A stretch of 64,000 nucleotides of DNA from Ianthella basta (lineage: Eukaryota; Porifera; Demospongiae; Verongiida; Ianthellidae): positions 8,852,213 through 8,916,212 of the forward strand of contig OZ025871.1 in NCBI GenBank assembly GCA_964019415.1, in the 5' to 3' direction. The notes below the pieces were generated by a model, which was not told where the DNA came from, did not search any database, and saw nothing but the letters and a program-made list of their open reading frames with translations. The position numbers and the translations under genes are program-made. Below are positions 52,640-63,871 of this stretch, in pieces; within the stretch, counting starts at the first letter, position 1; every line of letters begins with the position of its first letter.

Positions 52640-53085
52640 CGGTAATAAGGGGGGTGACCTAAGGTGGTTAGTGCCTTCGCCTCTGTACTCTTTTACATGA
52701 AATGACTTAACATAAGTAAATTCTGTACACACGGAGTTTTACAGAGCGAGTCTATGGAAGCTCCCAATTAAACAGACATTTTCCATTGGTTCAATGCTCA
52801 AATTTCAAATGATTTGCTAGGAACCCACCCGAAGGGTAAGTATTCAGCTAGTCCATATAATTATGCTTTATTCTGTAAAACACAACACTGACACTCTCAC
52901 TAAAACATGAGGATTACCACTAATGTGAGCACCCCACAAGCTCTCAGCTGAAGGAGCTGTACTACCACTGATCAACTGTGGATGTGTCTATTGCTATTGC
53001 TTCAACTCCACCCCTCCAAGGAGCCATACATCACACTCTACATGGGCAGAATGGAAGTTATTGTGGATACCTTTCTGACTATTAC
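52640..53085. other. Intron sequence
   Basis: No gene seen. Ends at the donor of the linker exon. Confidence 0.5.
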
Positions 53086-53154
53086 CTGTAGAAGCTTCCC
53101 TCTCCAGTGATACAAGTCTGTCTAAGGCAACTTCTAGTTCGCTCCAGTCAGTCT
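53086..53154 (-). CDS. NLR gene 2: linker exon
   Basis: 69 bp, phase 1 to 1 (acceptor TTTTTTAG-like TTTTAG, donor ACAG|GTAATA). T-D-W-S-E-L-E-V-A-L-D-R-L-V-S-L-E. A charged helix between the NACHT and LRR parts. Compare 10,033-10,116, where this donor is lost. Confidence 0.7.
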
Positions 53155-53541
53155 CTAAAACACAGCACAGCACAACATATGGTTAGTTCAATACATGGAG
53201 TTGTGTAATGTGAGGCAACATACTGCTTTGCAACAAACTTTCCTGCAGTGAAATGCTCTACATCTGTAGCTTGCATAATTATATGTGATGGGATTTGCGA
53301 AAATGGTCCACTTGGAGGCTCCTCGCGAATTTGAGTTAAGCACATAGTGTGAAAGTGCACTTGATGAGCTTCCTATTGCGCTTTACTGCGCTTCGCTAGC
53401 GTGTTCCGTTACTGAGATATACGTGCTGGAAGTTCGAAATTACGAGTAGTCTGATCTCAAGAAAATGGCGTTCAAACATTTACTTCCGGTAAAACTGCAA
53501 CATTCCGCATTCTACTGTGTTACGAATGATGTCATCACAGA

Positions 53542-53828
53542 ATGGCGGTGCCACGTGAATGGAGAAAGGAGGTGGAGAAGCTTGCTGAAGTTGCAGTTAG
53601 TCAGCCACAGGCTGCTTATGCAGCGTTTGTGCATGGCACAAAGAACAAATGGAACTACGTGTGTAGAACAGTAGCTAACTGTGGCCATCTCCTGCAACCT
53701 GTGGAAGATGCAATAGAACAGAAGCTCATCCCTACCATCACTGGAAGACCCTTATGCTCAAGGGAGGAGTGGGCACTATTGGCTCTCCCAACAAAGCTGG
53801 GAAAATTAGGTTTGACAGATCCTACTTC
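53542..53828 (+). pseudogene. RT-associated element ORF, N-side part
   Basis: A-V-S-Q-P-Q-A-A-Y-A-A-F-V-H-G, then K-W-N-Y-V-C-R-T, L-L-Q-P-V-E-D-A-I and L-G-K-L-G-L-T-D-P. This belongs to the family of long retroelement proteins in which this stretch directly follows reverse transcriptase. The RT domain upstream is missing. Interrupted at 53,829-53,833 by Gypsy element 2. Confidence 0.75.
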
Positions 53829-53833
53829 CATAG

Positions 53834-54174
53834 TGTAGTGTAGTGTTAACCTATGTTTGTTACTCCATCTTTGTTAAGCCATGGTTGTTAGACATGTATG
53901 AAACATCTTTATCTTATTCATTGTACTATGTCATACTGCATCATCATGGGTCTTAGTCCTGTTTCTGATTGGTCCCCTGTGATTGCCTTGGCAACAAATC
54001 ATTTAGTATTTAAGCTCATGTTTTGCACGCTATTGTCAGTTGTTGCAGCTGTTGTAGATGTGAGCTGGTTGGCTGCCCTATTTGCATGTGTTCATTGAGT
54101 TGTTGAGCTGAGTGCTTTTTCAGTTGTTGTTCGTTGTTGATATCGAAACGCTACCACGCTTACAAGATATCACA
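53834..54174 (+). repeat. 5' LTR of Gypsy element 2
   Basis: TGTAGTGTAG ... GATATCACA, 341 bp. Followed by TTGGCGACGAAGGTGGGA, the presumed primer-binding region. The shared part is almost identical to 57,002-57,243, so insertion is recent relative to element 1. Confidence 0.92.
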
Positions 54175-54217
54175 TTGGCGACGAAGGTGGGATCCAAGAT
54201 TCCACGGATATCCGGAA

Positions 54218-56336
54218 ATGGCAGCGCAACCCATGTTCGGAACACTATCGGAGTATCAGGCCGAGGCCGAATCGTTCTTCACGTATGTAGAGAGAGTCAA
54301 AATCTTCTTCGCGGCAAATGACATCCCCGAAGACAAGCAGCTGCCTGTGTTTCTCAGCGTCATCGGGGCAAAGAACTTCGCGCGGCTTTGTGATTTGATG
54401 GCGCCTGAAAAGCCCAAATCGAAGACTCTCGCTCAAGTCACCGAGGTGCTGGAGAAGCATTATGAGCCCAAGCCACTGGTGACGGCTGAGCGTTTTCATT
54501 TTCATCCACGGAATCAACAGTCAACGGAGACTGTTGCGGAGTATGTTGCCGAGCTCCGACGCCTACCAACGCACTGCGATTTTGGCGATCACCTCAATGA
54601 CGCTCTTCGCGACCGTCTGGTGTGTGGCCTACGCAGTGAAAGTATGCAAAGGCGCTTACTGTCCATGAAGGACCTGACCTTGAAAGATGCGTTGGAAACA
54701 GCTCAGGCAATGGAAGCAGCTGATAAGAGTGCAAAGACCCTGCATGGCTCTGAGCCAACTGCCGTGAATCAGATCAAATCCCAGTCACGGGGTGGAAATT
54801 TTCGCAAGCAACCTGCTAGTCAGGGACCTCTGTCAAGTCAGAAATCACCCTCATCTCAGCCCTGTTATTGTTGTGGAAAGACCAACCACACACCCTCCAA
54901 TTGTCGCTTCCTTGATTCTAACTGCCATTACTGTGGCAAGAAGGGCCACATCAGCTCAGTGTGCCGATCAAAGAAACAGGGTCTACCTCGCAATTCATCA
55001 CGTTCAGTGCCCCGAAGAACTCACTACCTGGATGCCGAAGCTCCCTCCAGCCCACCAGAAGAGGAGTTGCACTTGTTTCCCATTGCAGCACCTACCACCA
55101 AGTCAACCCCCATCAAGTGCTCAGTGGTTGCTGATGATGTAACTCTCGATATGGAAGTTGACACGGGGGCTGAAGTTTCAGTCATATCAGAGCAAATCTA
55201 CAAGCAAATTTTCCCGCACTCGACCCTCAGCAAAACTAGGGTGGTGTTGAAAACCTACACAGATGAGACTATCCCTGTTGTAGGTGAGCTTCATGTTCAA
55301 GTGTGCTATGGTACACAAACAGCTCATCTGAGGTTGGTTGTTGTTGGTGGAAGTGGCCCAACACTCCTAGGACGCGATTGGCTGAAGTCCTTGAAACTGG
55401 ACTGGCACCAGATCTGCCTGGTATCTCGGGGGAAGACAACGGAGCTTAAACCCTTGCTGGAGCGATTCAAGGATGTGTTCAAAGATCAGTTAGGAACTGC
55501 CAGCATCCATGAGGCAAAGCTGCACATCCGCTCTGACGCAGTGCCAAAGTTTTTCAAGCCACGTTCAGTGCCATTCAGCACTAAAGATGTCATTGGAGCT
55601 GAGCTTGATCGACTGGAAGCCGAAGGCATCCTGGAGAAAGTGTCCCACAGCGAGTGGGCCGCACCTATTGTTGCAGTGCCTAAGAAAGACGGAACATTCC
55701 ACATTTGTGGTGATTACAAAGTCACCGTTAATCAAGATCTGGATGTGGACCAGTACCCATTGCCTAAACCGGAAGAGCTTTTCGCTTCTCTGGCTGGGGG
55801 TCAGCACTTCAGCAAGCTGGATCTGTCCCAGGCCTACCAACAACTCGTGTTGGACAAGGAATCGAGAAAGTACACAACCATCAATACCCACAAGGGGCTT
55901 TATCAGTACACTCGTTTGCCTTTTGGCATTGCATCGGCCCCAGCTCTGTTCCAGAAGACAATGGACTTGATTCTGCAAGGTTTGCCACATGTGATCTGCT
56001 ATTTAGACGACATCCTGGTGATGGGTGCAGATGATGCTGAGCACATGCGCAACTTGGAAGAGGTCCTGAGTCGCCTGAAGCACCATGGTCTGAGATTGAA
56101 GCGGTCCAAATGTGAGTTTCTGCAGTCATCTGTTGACTACTTGGGGTACCACGTGGATGCGCAGGGGCTGCACACTGCCTGCAAAGGTAGAGGCCATCAC
56201 CCAAGCTCCCAAACCACAGAATGTAACTCAGCTCCGATCCTTTTTGGGCCTGCTGAATTACTATGGTAAATTTGTCCCAAATTTAGCCACTATCGTTCAT
56301 CCCCTCAACACGCTGCTCCGTCAAGATGTCAAGTGA
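54218..56336 (+). pseudogene. Gypsy element 2: Gag-protease-RT polyprotein
   Basis: Start taken at the first Met after the LTR (M-A-A-Q-P-M-F-G). Capsid-like region, then CCHC knuckles (C-Y-C-C-G-K-T-N-H; C-H-Y-C-G-K-K-G-H). The protease keeps its active site (E-V-D-T-G-A-E-V-S). RT has V-P-K-K-D-G-T-F, L-D-L-S-Q-A-Y and C-Y-L-D-D-I-L-V. A frameshift near 56,185 and a TGA at 56,334-56,336 break the frame before RNase H. Unlike element 1, catalytic residues up to that point are intact. Confidence 0.9.
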
Positions 56337-57001
56337 CACTGGGACGCCAAATGTGCCAAGGCCTTTGCAGAAGCCAAGAAAGTTCTGACGTCATCGGATG
56401 TTCTCGTGCACTATGACCCCAGTTTACCAATCACCCTGGCTGGGGATGCCTCTGCATATGGCGTAGGTGCAGTCATCTCTCACACATTTCCTGATGGTAG
56501 TGAGCGCCCCATCGCTTTTGCCTCCAGAAGCCTGTCCGCCAGTGAAAAGAACTATGCACAGCTAGAAAAGGAGGCACTGTCCTTAGTGTTTGGAGTGAAG
56601 AAATTCCATCAGTACCTTTATGGCAGGAGGTTTACACTTGTGACAGATCACAAGCCACTCACCGCAATTTTGGGTCCCAAGAAGGGAATTCCTCCCTTAG
56701 CTGCAGCCAGACTTCAACGCTGGGCAGTACTCCTGTCAGCATACAAGTACGACATCGCCTTCAAGTCCACTCTGGCACACGCCAATGCTGATGGACTCTC
56801 CAGACTTCCACTTCCTACAGATACCATGGAAGGGCAGTCACCAGAAGCTAGCATCTTCAATGTATCACAGATTGACACACTTCCAGTGACAGCCAAGCAA
56901 ATCCAACAAGCCACTCGCAGTGATCTCTGCCTCAGCAAGGTCCTGCAGTACACCCGCTATGGCTGGCCCCATGATGTTCCACAGAGTATGAAGCCTTACC
57001 T
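56337..57001 (+). pseudogene. Gypsy element 2: RNase H region
   Basis: L-A-G-D-A-S-A-Y-G-V-G-A-V, F-A-S-R-S-L, K-N-Y-A-Q-L-E-K-E-A-L and T-D-H-K-P-L mark RNase H. Reads on to D-V-P-Q-S-M-K-P-Y, the segment that normally precedes integrase, and stops at the deletion junction with the LTR. Confidence 0.85.
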
Positions 57002-57243
57002 CATACTGCATCATCATGGGTCTTAGTCCTGTTTCTGATTGGTCCCCTGTGATTGCCTTGGCAACAAATCATTTAGTATTTAAGCTCATGTTTTGCATGC
57101 TATTGTCAGTTGTTGCAGCTGTTGTAGATGTGAGTTGGTTGGCTGCCCTATTTGCATGTGTTCATTGAGTTGTTGAGCTGAGTGCTTTTCAGTTGTTGTT
57201 CGTTGTTGATATCGAAACGCTACCACGCTTACAAGATATCACA
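57002..57243 (+). repeat. 3' LTR remnant of Gypsy element 2
   Basis: Matches the last ~242 bp of the 5' LTR, beginning at CATACTGCATCATCATGGG. The first ~100 bp are gone. Confidence 0.9.
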
Positions 57244-57248
57244 CATAG

Positions 57249-58208
57249 CTTACCACGAACCAATGCTTCTAGAGAAATCACAGCATCCATGGTTCAATCC
57301 ATCATCAGCCAAGAAACAGTATTCAGTCAGGATCCTACCTCAGCAAACACCTCCATCAATGACATCAAGAGAAGAAAGAAAGAGCAACAGGAGAGCAACT
57401 TTGCAAGGATCTATGATGCCCTGGAGCCACCAAGTAGGAGGCTATTGGACTGTGCTTGTGAGCCGGGCGCCTCTACATGGCTGTCTGCTTTACCTGTGGA
57501 GGAGCATGGCTTTTGTCTCAGCAAGAGCTCATTTAGAGATGCTCCCAGTTTACGGTACGGCTGGCAACTGCCAGACCTGAGCTCAAAGTGCGCCTGCGAC
57601 AAGCCATTCTCTGTGGACCACGCAATGATCTGCCACAAAGGTGGGCTGCCCACCCTGCGGCACAATGAAGTGCGTGACCTGACTGCTGCCCTACTTGGAG
57701 AGACGTGTAAACATGTGTCCGTAGAACCTCCACTGCAAGCCCTTGATGATGAGGAATTCAACTTCCGCTCAAGCAATTGTGATGATGAGGCGCGACTTGA
57801 CATCAAAGTGAGTGACTTTTGGTCAAAAGGAAGGGATGCCTATTTTGATGTAAGTTTTTTTATCCAATTGCCCCATCCTACCGCCAGAAAGAGCTCAAGG
57901 CAATCTACAAGCAGCATGAGAGTGAGAAGAAGAGAAGCTATGGTGAGAGTGCGCCAAGTTGAGAGAACATCATTTACGCCTCTAGTCTAATGGGAGGAAT
58001 GGCAAGAGAATGCACTATATTCTTCAAGAGGCTAGCTGACATCCTGGCTGAGAAGAAGAAGATCTGCTTTTCCAAGATGATGTTTCTGATTCGCTGTAAG
58101 ATTTCATTTGCCCTTCTTAGATCATCCATTCGCGCTATCAGAGGATCAAGATCGCTGCATCACCCGATTGCTCTATTTGATTTCACACTCATGCATGCCG
58201 AAGCCTAA
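57249..58208 (+). pseudogene. RT-associated element ORF, C-side part
   Basis: Continues 53,542-53,828 after the Gypsy insertion. G-A-S-T-W-L-S-A-L-P-V-E-E, then C-A-C-D-K-P-F-S-V-D-H-A-M-I-C (zinc-binding C..C..H..C), L-R-H-N-E-V-R-D, A-R-L-D-I-K, A-Y-F-D-V. The last part (F-F-K-R-L-A-D-I-L-A-E-K-K; I-R-C-K-I-S-F-A-L-L-R) is in another frame from about 57,990. Frame agreement with the left part is off by one at the junction. A related but distinct family gives the fragment at 6308-6897. Confidence 0.75.
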
Positions 58209-58939
58209 GTGATGGGCTAACTATGACTAACTACTAACTATTATATCAACTATGACATTTGATTTGTCTATGCTGTGTTTGTCGTATTTCCTTGGTCCTC
58301 ATTGTGTCTTCTGGAAGGTCATCCAAACCCCGCGTAATCGTGCTAAACTGGAATCCACACAAGAGTATTCGGTCGTACGTGTTGGAGTTGCCCATTGTCA
58401 GCTGCGATGTCTTTGCCGCTGGTAGAGTCTCTTCTATTATCTGGTGAGCCAAAGTAGCCGGATCATGGCTGTTTTAAGTGCCTGCTGCTTGTCCACTGAA
58501 CAAAAGGTATCTGCTGTTTTGCTGTATCCGTAGCCCTTGTAGACATCGCTGAAGGCTAAAAGCGACGCCGCTGTAAATGTACTCGTGTAGAGAGATTGTG
58601 CTGCTAGCACAACAGCACGAACAAGTCTGCAGAGGGGATTTGTAGGCTTGTCTTAACTTCTTTCTGAGAGACATGAATACACTTAACGTAGGGCCTTTCC
58701 CCATTTCACTGTAGATGTTTCGTATACTATCCATATTACATTTCTGGCATACTCCATTCATTAACAATGTGACCGCGGCCGTGGAAATGTCGGTCCTCGT
58801 TTGAGATGCACAAAAGGGCTACAAGTTTCAAACTTGGCCAAAAGGTAGGGAATACATCATAGGTGCTAATGATGCAACAATCCGTGATTGCATAAAATTT
58901 CACCTACGCGCGAGTTTACCCCTGTACTAACTTGTTTAC
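58209..58939. other. Right part of the composite insertion, no gene recognised
   Basis: A minus-strand frame (58,474-58,767) with several Cys has no recognised domain. The segment leads to the right inverted repeat. Confidence 0.4.
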
Positions 58940-59148
58940 ATTGCCCCCAAGTGGCCCCTTTCGCAAATCCTATCACATATACACAAGGTAGCAGTTATAC
59001 ACAAGTATGTCTGCAGTTATGCACAAGGCGTATATACGAGATGGAAATTAGAACTCATGTAACACATCAGTGAGGTAGAACTTTGTAAACATATCTGTTA
59101 TGATATGCTAATTTAAAACAATTCCAATCTGATGAAACTACTCCTCAC

Positions 59149-60810
59149 CCCTATCTGCTTGGCACAATGTCTGCAGTACTCCACTGGCATAGACTGGCTC
59201 CAGCAAGCGATGGACTTCTGCAGAACTTCCACCTTTCTCAATGGTGAGGCATTTCACTGAAGGAAGTACAGAGAGACAATAGCCGTAGGCTGCGGAGTCA
59301 TAAGCTGTCTCTGGCTTCACTTTCACCTCTTCTCCCACAATACGTGGCATCAGGTGGCGAACCAATGAAATGTCTTGTGTTTCGAACAGGCACTGCATTT
59401 GAAAGTCTATGGGATATGAGTTTATTCCCTTTTGAAGGCGATCAAAGTGCTGTAACTTAGTCAATCCACAATAAAAGCGCCACACCTGTGCCATGTGGGG
59501 CTCACCAAGATACCTGGCCCAGATCTCACACTGCCTGTCTGCTGTCAGGAGAGACACATAAACAGCAGCAAGGAATTCCTGTACAGTCAAGTGGATGAAG
59601 AAGAAGCTGTCAATGGCATCTTTCTTGGACTTTGGATCGCATAGAATGGGCCTAGCTGTTAAAACACCACACCCCCTCTTACGATCTGAGAAGCGCTCAC
59701 CGAGACCTTGGAGATCAGCTGAATCAAACACTACTTTTTGCTTTTCAATGCAGTTATAAGCAATTTCCCCGAGCTTATAGATATCATGGTCTTTTGGAAG
59801 ATCCATGATGGAATTCAGTGCAAGCAAGTCTTCGCTATACTTTAGTACTTTCACACAGAGGTAGTCATTATAGATTTGTGTCAATGTTGGTGGAAGGTCC
59901 TCTCTAAATAGAAACACTTGACAAATGATAGACAGAACAACAGGGATTGAACAGAGGCCTCTAATCTGTGGAAAAGTACCTATCTTCCTGACAAACATGT
60001 CAAGCAGGTCTGGTCGCCCTTGATCAGTGAAATATTGCTCTGCATAAATCTTGATCTGGTCCTGAGTGAAGCCAAGCACCTCGATATTAGCTAGACTAAC
60101 TTGGCTACGAGACTTCTGCATTTGGCGGTAGATTTCGCTTGTTACAATGGAGCGAGATGTTAGAATAACATCACAGTGTCGTAGAAGGGAATCACGGTTG
60201 TATGATAGCAGGTTCACAAGGAAGTCAGACTGCCGAAGGTGAGGGGGCAGCTCATCAAACCCATCCAGGATGAAGAGCACACCTCTCCCTCGGTTCTTAT
60301 ATAGTATCACAGACAATTTCTCAAGTGACACGCTTTGTGTCATCATTCCTCGGAACAACTGCAGAATGTCCACTAATTGGAAATCCTTCTTACAGTAGAG
60401 CAAGTCTCGCAATTCAACTAAGATAACTAAAATGTAACCATGGCAACTGGGGGGTTGACAGATGTCTTGGCATATTTTCCGAGCCAATGTACTTTTACCT
60501 ACGCCAGGAGCACCACTAATGATTACAAGTTTATACTTCTTCACTAATCCTGGGATTGCCTCACACTCTACCTTACCAATCTGGTAGGTGTACACATTAT
60601 CAGCACCTTCCCTCACTGCTTCAACAAACATCTCCTGGGCATGCTGAGCACTTAAATGGAAACGAGCAAGGGCTAAGTTAACGAATGGTAAAGACTGATC
60701 GGCAGGAAGCCACTCGTCCTTGACAACCTTCATATTCATATAGAACTCCCGAAGGCAACTGGAAAAGGAGTCTACCTGCTCTCTTTCTCCTCCTCCCCCG
60801 CCTTCCTCAG
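59149..60810 (-). CDS. NLR gene 2: NACHT exon (STAND NTPase)
   Basis: 1662 bp, phase 1 to 1 (acceptor GCTATGCAG, donor GTGAGG). Walker A G-A-P-G-V-G-K-S-T, Walker B F-I-L-D-G-F-D-E-L, sensor 1 V-I-L-T-S-R-S, and H-L-T-V-Q-E-F-L-A-A in the winged-helix region. Colinear with 22,026-23,702 at high identity. It differs by a five-codon gap (the doubled S-R-S-E-Q-K stretch of gene 1). Intact; no frameshift seen. Upstream frame-open sequence before the acceptor (M-V-S-L-L-V-Q-S-I-I-F) is intron. Confidence 0.92.
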
Positions 60811-61540
60811 CTGCATAGCACAATGGTTGAAAGAGAGACAAAAATATAATGGATTGAACAAGTAATGATACCACAAATTACTAACTTAAATGATAATTAT
60901 TGCAATTCTTAATGCAAGTCGCAACTATCCTAAAAGTTTGGCCTCACGTCAACTGTTCACAGCATCAATTATTCTGGGTCAGAGCTTTGGGTGAGTGAAG
61001 TGTCAATAAACAATTCCATCCCATTTCTGGCTGCCATTAATTAAAACCTGGTCAGAAGTGGGCTGTATGTGATGAGACTAAATACTGTCCACATGAACAA
61101 TGATATAGTGCTGACATGCTCAAGTACTCAGCTGCATGGAGACTTCAATAGCTGAGGTAGTTATCCAGTATAGGGGTATATATTTGAAGAGGTGAGGCCT
61201 TATACTGTACACTAATTATATATTATAGTAGCAAATGCATAAATTTTGGAGGCTGAAAGAGCTGTACGGTAATTAGCATGCATATTGTAAACATCCCAAC
61301 CTCAAATGCATGATATTGACAATAGAAGAGATAAAATCACATTTTACTTCAAATATCCAATATAAATGTTGCGATAACACTCAGCACAAATTCACACCCA
61401 GCCAAATCAGCATAAATGTGACACCTGAACATTGTAGGTATTGAACACATAAATATTAAGTACTGAATGTATGAGTAAGAGATGTGAACATGACATGGTT
61501 AACACAATGTCAGCACCTCCTACATGAATATTTCCTTCAC

Positions 61541-61858
61541 CTCTCTTGAACAGCTCAGCCACCATCTCCAGTTCATCTGCCCAGGCTGCATGACCGCTAA
61601 CACACAGCATCTTGCAGAATGTCTGAAAGTCTTTGTCTTCTTTGAAATTCCCTCGCAGAGTCTCAATGACCCTGTTCACTCGGGCAATGTTGCTGGGCAA
61701 CTCTCTTACCTTCCTTGCTTCATATTGGCTCATAAAACCTCCTGCTGCCTTCTCTAGTTTATCAATGAGGCCTGTGTTCATTAAAACATTAATCTTTAAC
61801 TTCTCTCTCAAAAAGAGCAATGCATCATTGTTCCAGAGACTCATTACACTTCTACCAC
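61541..61858 (-). CDS. NLR gene 2: CARD-like exon
   Basis: 318 bp, 106 codons, phase 1 to 1 (acceptor TGTCCCAG, donor GTGAAG). S-L-W-N-N-D-A-L-L-F-L-R-E-K-L-K, D-K-L-E-K-A-A-G-G-F-M-S, F-Q-T-F-C-K-M-L, W-A-D-E-L-E. Joins the NACHT exon in frame. Entry in phase 1 predicts an upstream 2A-type or other phase-1 exon beyond 62 kb, hidden behind the palindrome or outside the window. Confidence 0.82.
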
Positions 61859-62060
61859 CTGGGACAGTAGACAAGGGGACAGGGAGCACACTCTATAACT
61901 GATTGAATATGCATATATACCACATCATACCCCGCAGCGTGTGTCAGGCTCTACATAGTAACACTGCAACATACACCCATGCATAGAGCCCTATGTATGC
62001 CCTATGCCCTACATACATATTTCTCATCACTATCAGCGTGTATAGTATGGTGATTGCGCA

Positions 62061-63871
62061 ACTATAGGGATTTAAGCATTGGCAGGTGGTCCTATATATG
62101 TGATATAGATCTGAAAAGAGGTCTGATATCACAATATCAAAGCTCTGATTGCGCAACAGGTCTGATATCAAGAAGAAGTGTCATGAAACCAGAGCCAAAT
62201 GTGTGTACGAAACAATGTCAGGCGAAGCAGTCTTACCATTTCACTGTGGCCGTGACAATCAGTGCTGCGGAGGATCTTGACGCTCCAAGAAAAAACGCGA
62301 CCGCAAAAAATCGTCACACTAAGGAAAGTCAGTTGGACAAGGTACCAGAATACATGCGTAAAGGGACGTATTCTAGGAACCGAGCACTGTGTCCGGCTCT
62401 GTTGCGCGAAACTATGGCGTGGAAGACGCGCAGACACGGTCAGTTGAGTGACTTCTTCAGATGGCTAAAAACAAAGTCCAGCTGGATATCGTCGAAAGCT
62501 CCCAGATGTGATTAAAATTGCTCCTTCTAGTTCTGAGTCCGCATCGAAGTTGGTGTTCCACCAGAAAAGAAGCGTTTTCAAGATCCTCCGTGCAGCACCC
62601 TGTCACAGCCACAACCAAAACTGCTGACTGTGCATTATTTTGAATTCGGTTCCCTGTAATCTCATTGTTCAGCGTGCTGCCAAAAGGCACGCAGTATTCT
62701 CATTGGTCAGCCCTGAAGCCTGTTGTGATGTCACGGAGGCGTCTACTGAATGGAATGGTGCAGTAGCCCGTTCCCAGAAGGAGCAGTGACGTAATGTAGG
62801 CGCTTATCGAGTGCAAATTGTGTCGTCTCTGGAGAGGTCTGGCCTATATTGCTGCGGAAGGTTGAACCGTTCGTTCCTGTTGCACACTCACCATACTATA
62901 TAAAACATATAGTACGGTAGGTCGGTCTATAGCCTCTATATAGGACCTCGGCGCTCATATTTACCTCGGCACTTTGCGCCTCGGTAAATATGTAAGCGCC
63001 TCGGTCATATATATCGGCTATAGACCTCCCTACCGTACTGTATGTATTACATAGTATGGTGGGTGCGCAACAGGAACTAACCTTCTGCAGCAATATTTAG
63101 CCTAGACCTCTCCGGCGACGACGCCATTTGTATTCCATAAGCGCCTGCATTACGTCACGGATCCTTCTGGAACGGGCTACAGCACCATTGCATTCAGTAG
63201 ATGCCTCAGTGACGTCACAACAGGCCTCAGGGCTGACCAATGAGAATACTGCGCACCTATTGGCAGTACGCTGACCAATGAGATTACCAAATTCAAAATA
63301 ATGCACAGTCAGCAGTTTTGGTTGTGGCGTGACAGGGTGCTGGACGTACGGAGAGTCCGGAAACGCTTCTTTTCTGGCAGAACACCGACTTCAATGCGGA
63401 CTCAGAACTTGAGGGGACTATTTTAACCACATTTGAGAGCTTTCGACGATATCCAGCTGGACTTTGTTTTCGTCATCTGAAGAAGTCGCTCAACAGACCG
63501 TGTCTGCACGTCTTCCACGCCATAGTTTCGCGCAACAGAGCCGGACTCAGTGCTCGGTTCCTAGAATACGTCCCTTTACGCATGTATTCTGGTACCTTGT
63601 CCAACTGACTTTCCTTCGTGCGACGATTTCTAGCAGTCGCGTTTTTTCTTGGAGCGTCAAGATCCTCCGCAGCACTGATTGTCACGGCCACAGTGAAATG
63701 GTAAGACTGCTTTGCCTGACATTGTTTCGTACACACATTTGGCTCTGGTTTCATGACACTTCTTCTTGATATCAGACCTGTTGCGCAATCAGACGCTTGA
63801 TATTGTGATATCAGACCTCTTTTCAGGTCTATATCACATATATAGGACCACCTGCCAATGCTTAACCCTAT
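62061..63871. mobile_element. 1.8 kb near-perfect palindrome (foldback element)
   Basis: The sequence from 62,061 reads almost identically as the reverse complement ending at 63,871. The centre is near 62,966 (around CCTCGGCACTTTGCGCCTCGG). Arms of ~900 bp differ by a few substitutions and small indels. Each arm contains the same ~140-codon open frame in opposite orientation (62,054-62,515 + and 63,473-63,898 -; Q-S-Y-H-F-T-V-A-V-T), with no domain recognised. Confidence 0.85.

Larger units (their letters stand above)
53834..57243 (+). mobile_element. Ty3/Gypsy LTR retrotransposon (element 2), internally deleted
   Basis: The 5' LTR is 53,834-54,174 and the 3' LTR remnant 57,002-57,243. Target duplication CATAG is exact on both sides (53,829-53,833 and 57,244-57,248). 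The interior keeps Gag, protease, RT and RNase H, then jumps from pol (K-P-Y) straight into the middle of the LTR. Integrase, the polypurine tract and ~100 bp of the 3' LTR are therefore deleted. Confidence 0.9.
53283..58977. mobile_element. Composite insertion bounded by ~38 bp inverted repeats
   Basis: The left end (ATGTGATGGGATTTGCGAAA..GGTCCACTTGGAGG) is the reverse complement of the right end at about 58,940-58,977. In NLR gene 1 the same intron runs uninterrupted (CTTGCATATATACACTGGGC at about 10,230), while here CTTGCATAATTAT is separated from ATACACAAGG by the whole 5.7 kb. So this is an insertion with a paralogous empty site. It carries an RT-associated ORF in two parts and the nested Gypsy element 2. 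Confidence 0.7.

Noticed and set aside
53834-57243. A retrovirus with env
   Set aside because: After RNase H the sequence enters the LTR directly; no integrase or envelope frame. It is a deleted Ty3/Gypsy retrotransposon.
60811-60874. N-terminal extension M-V-S-L-L-V-Q-S-I-I-F-L-S-L-F of NACHT exon 2 as a signal peptide
   Set aside because: It lies upstream of a good acceptor (GCTATGCAG) conserved in gene 1, where the same stretch is not open for long. Read as intron.
62054-62515. Two ~140-153 codon frames in the palindrome arms as a real gene pair
   Set aside because: They are the same sequence in opposite arms with no recognised domain or start context; kept only as part of the element.
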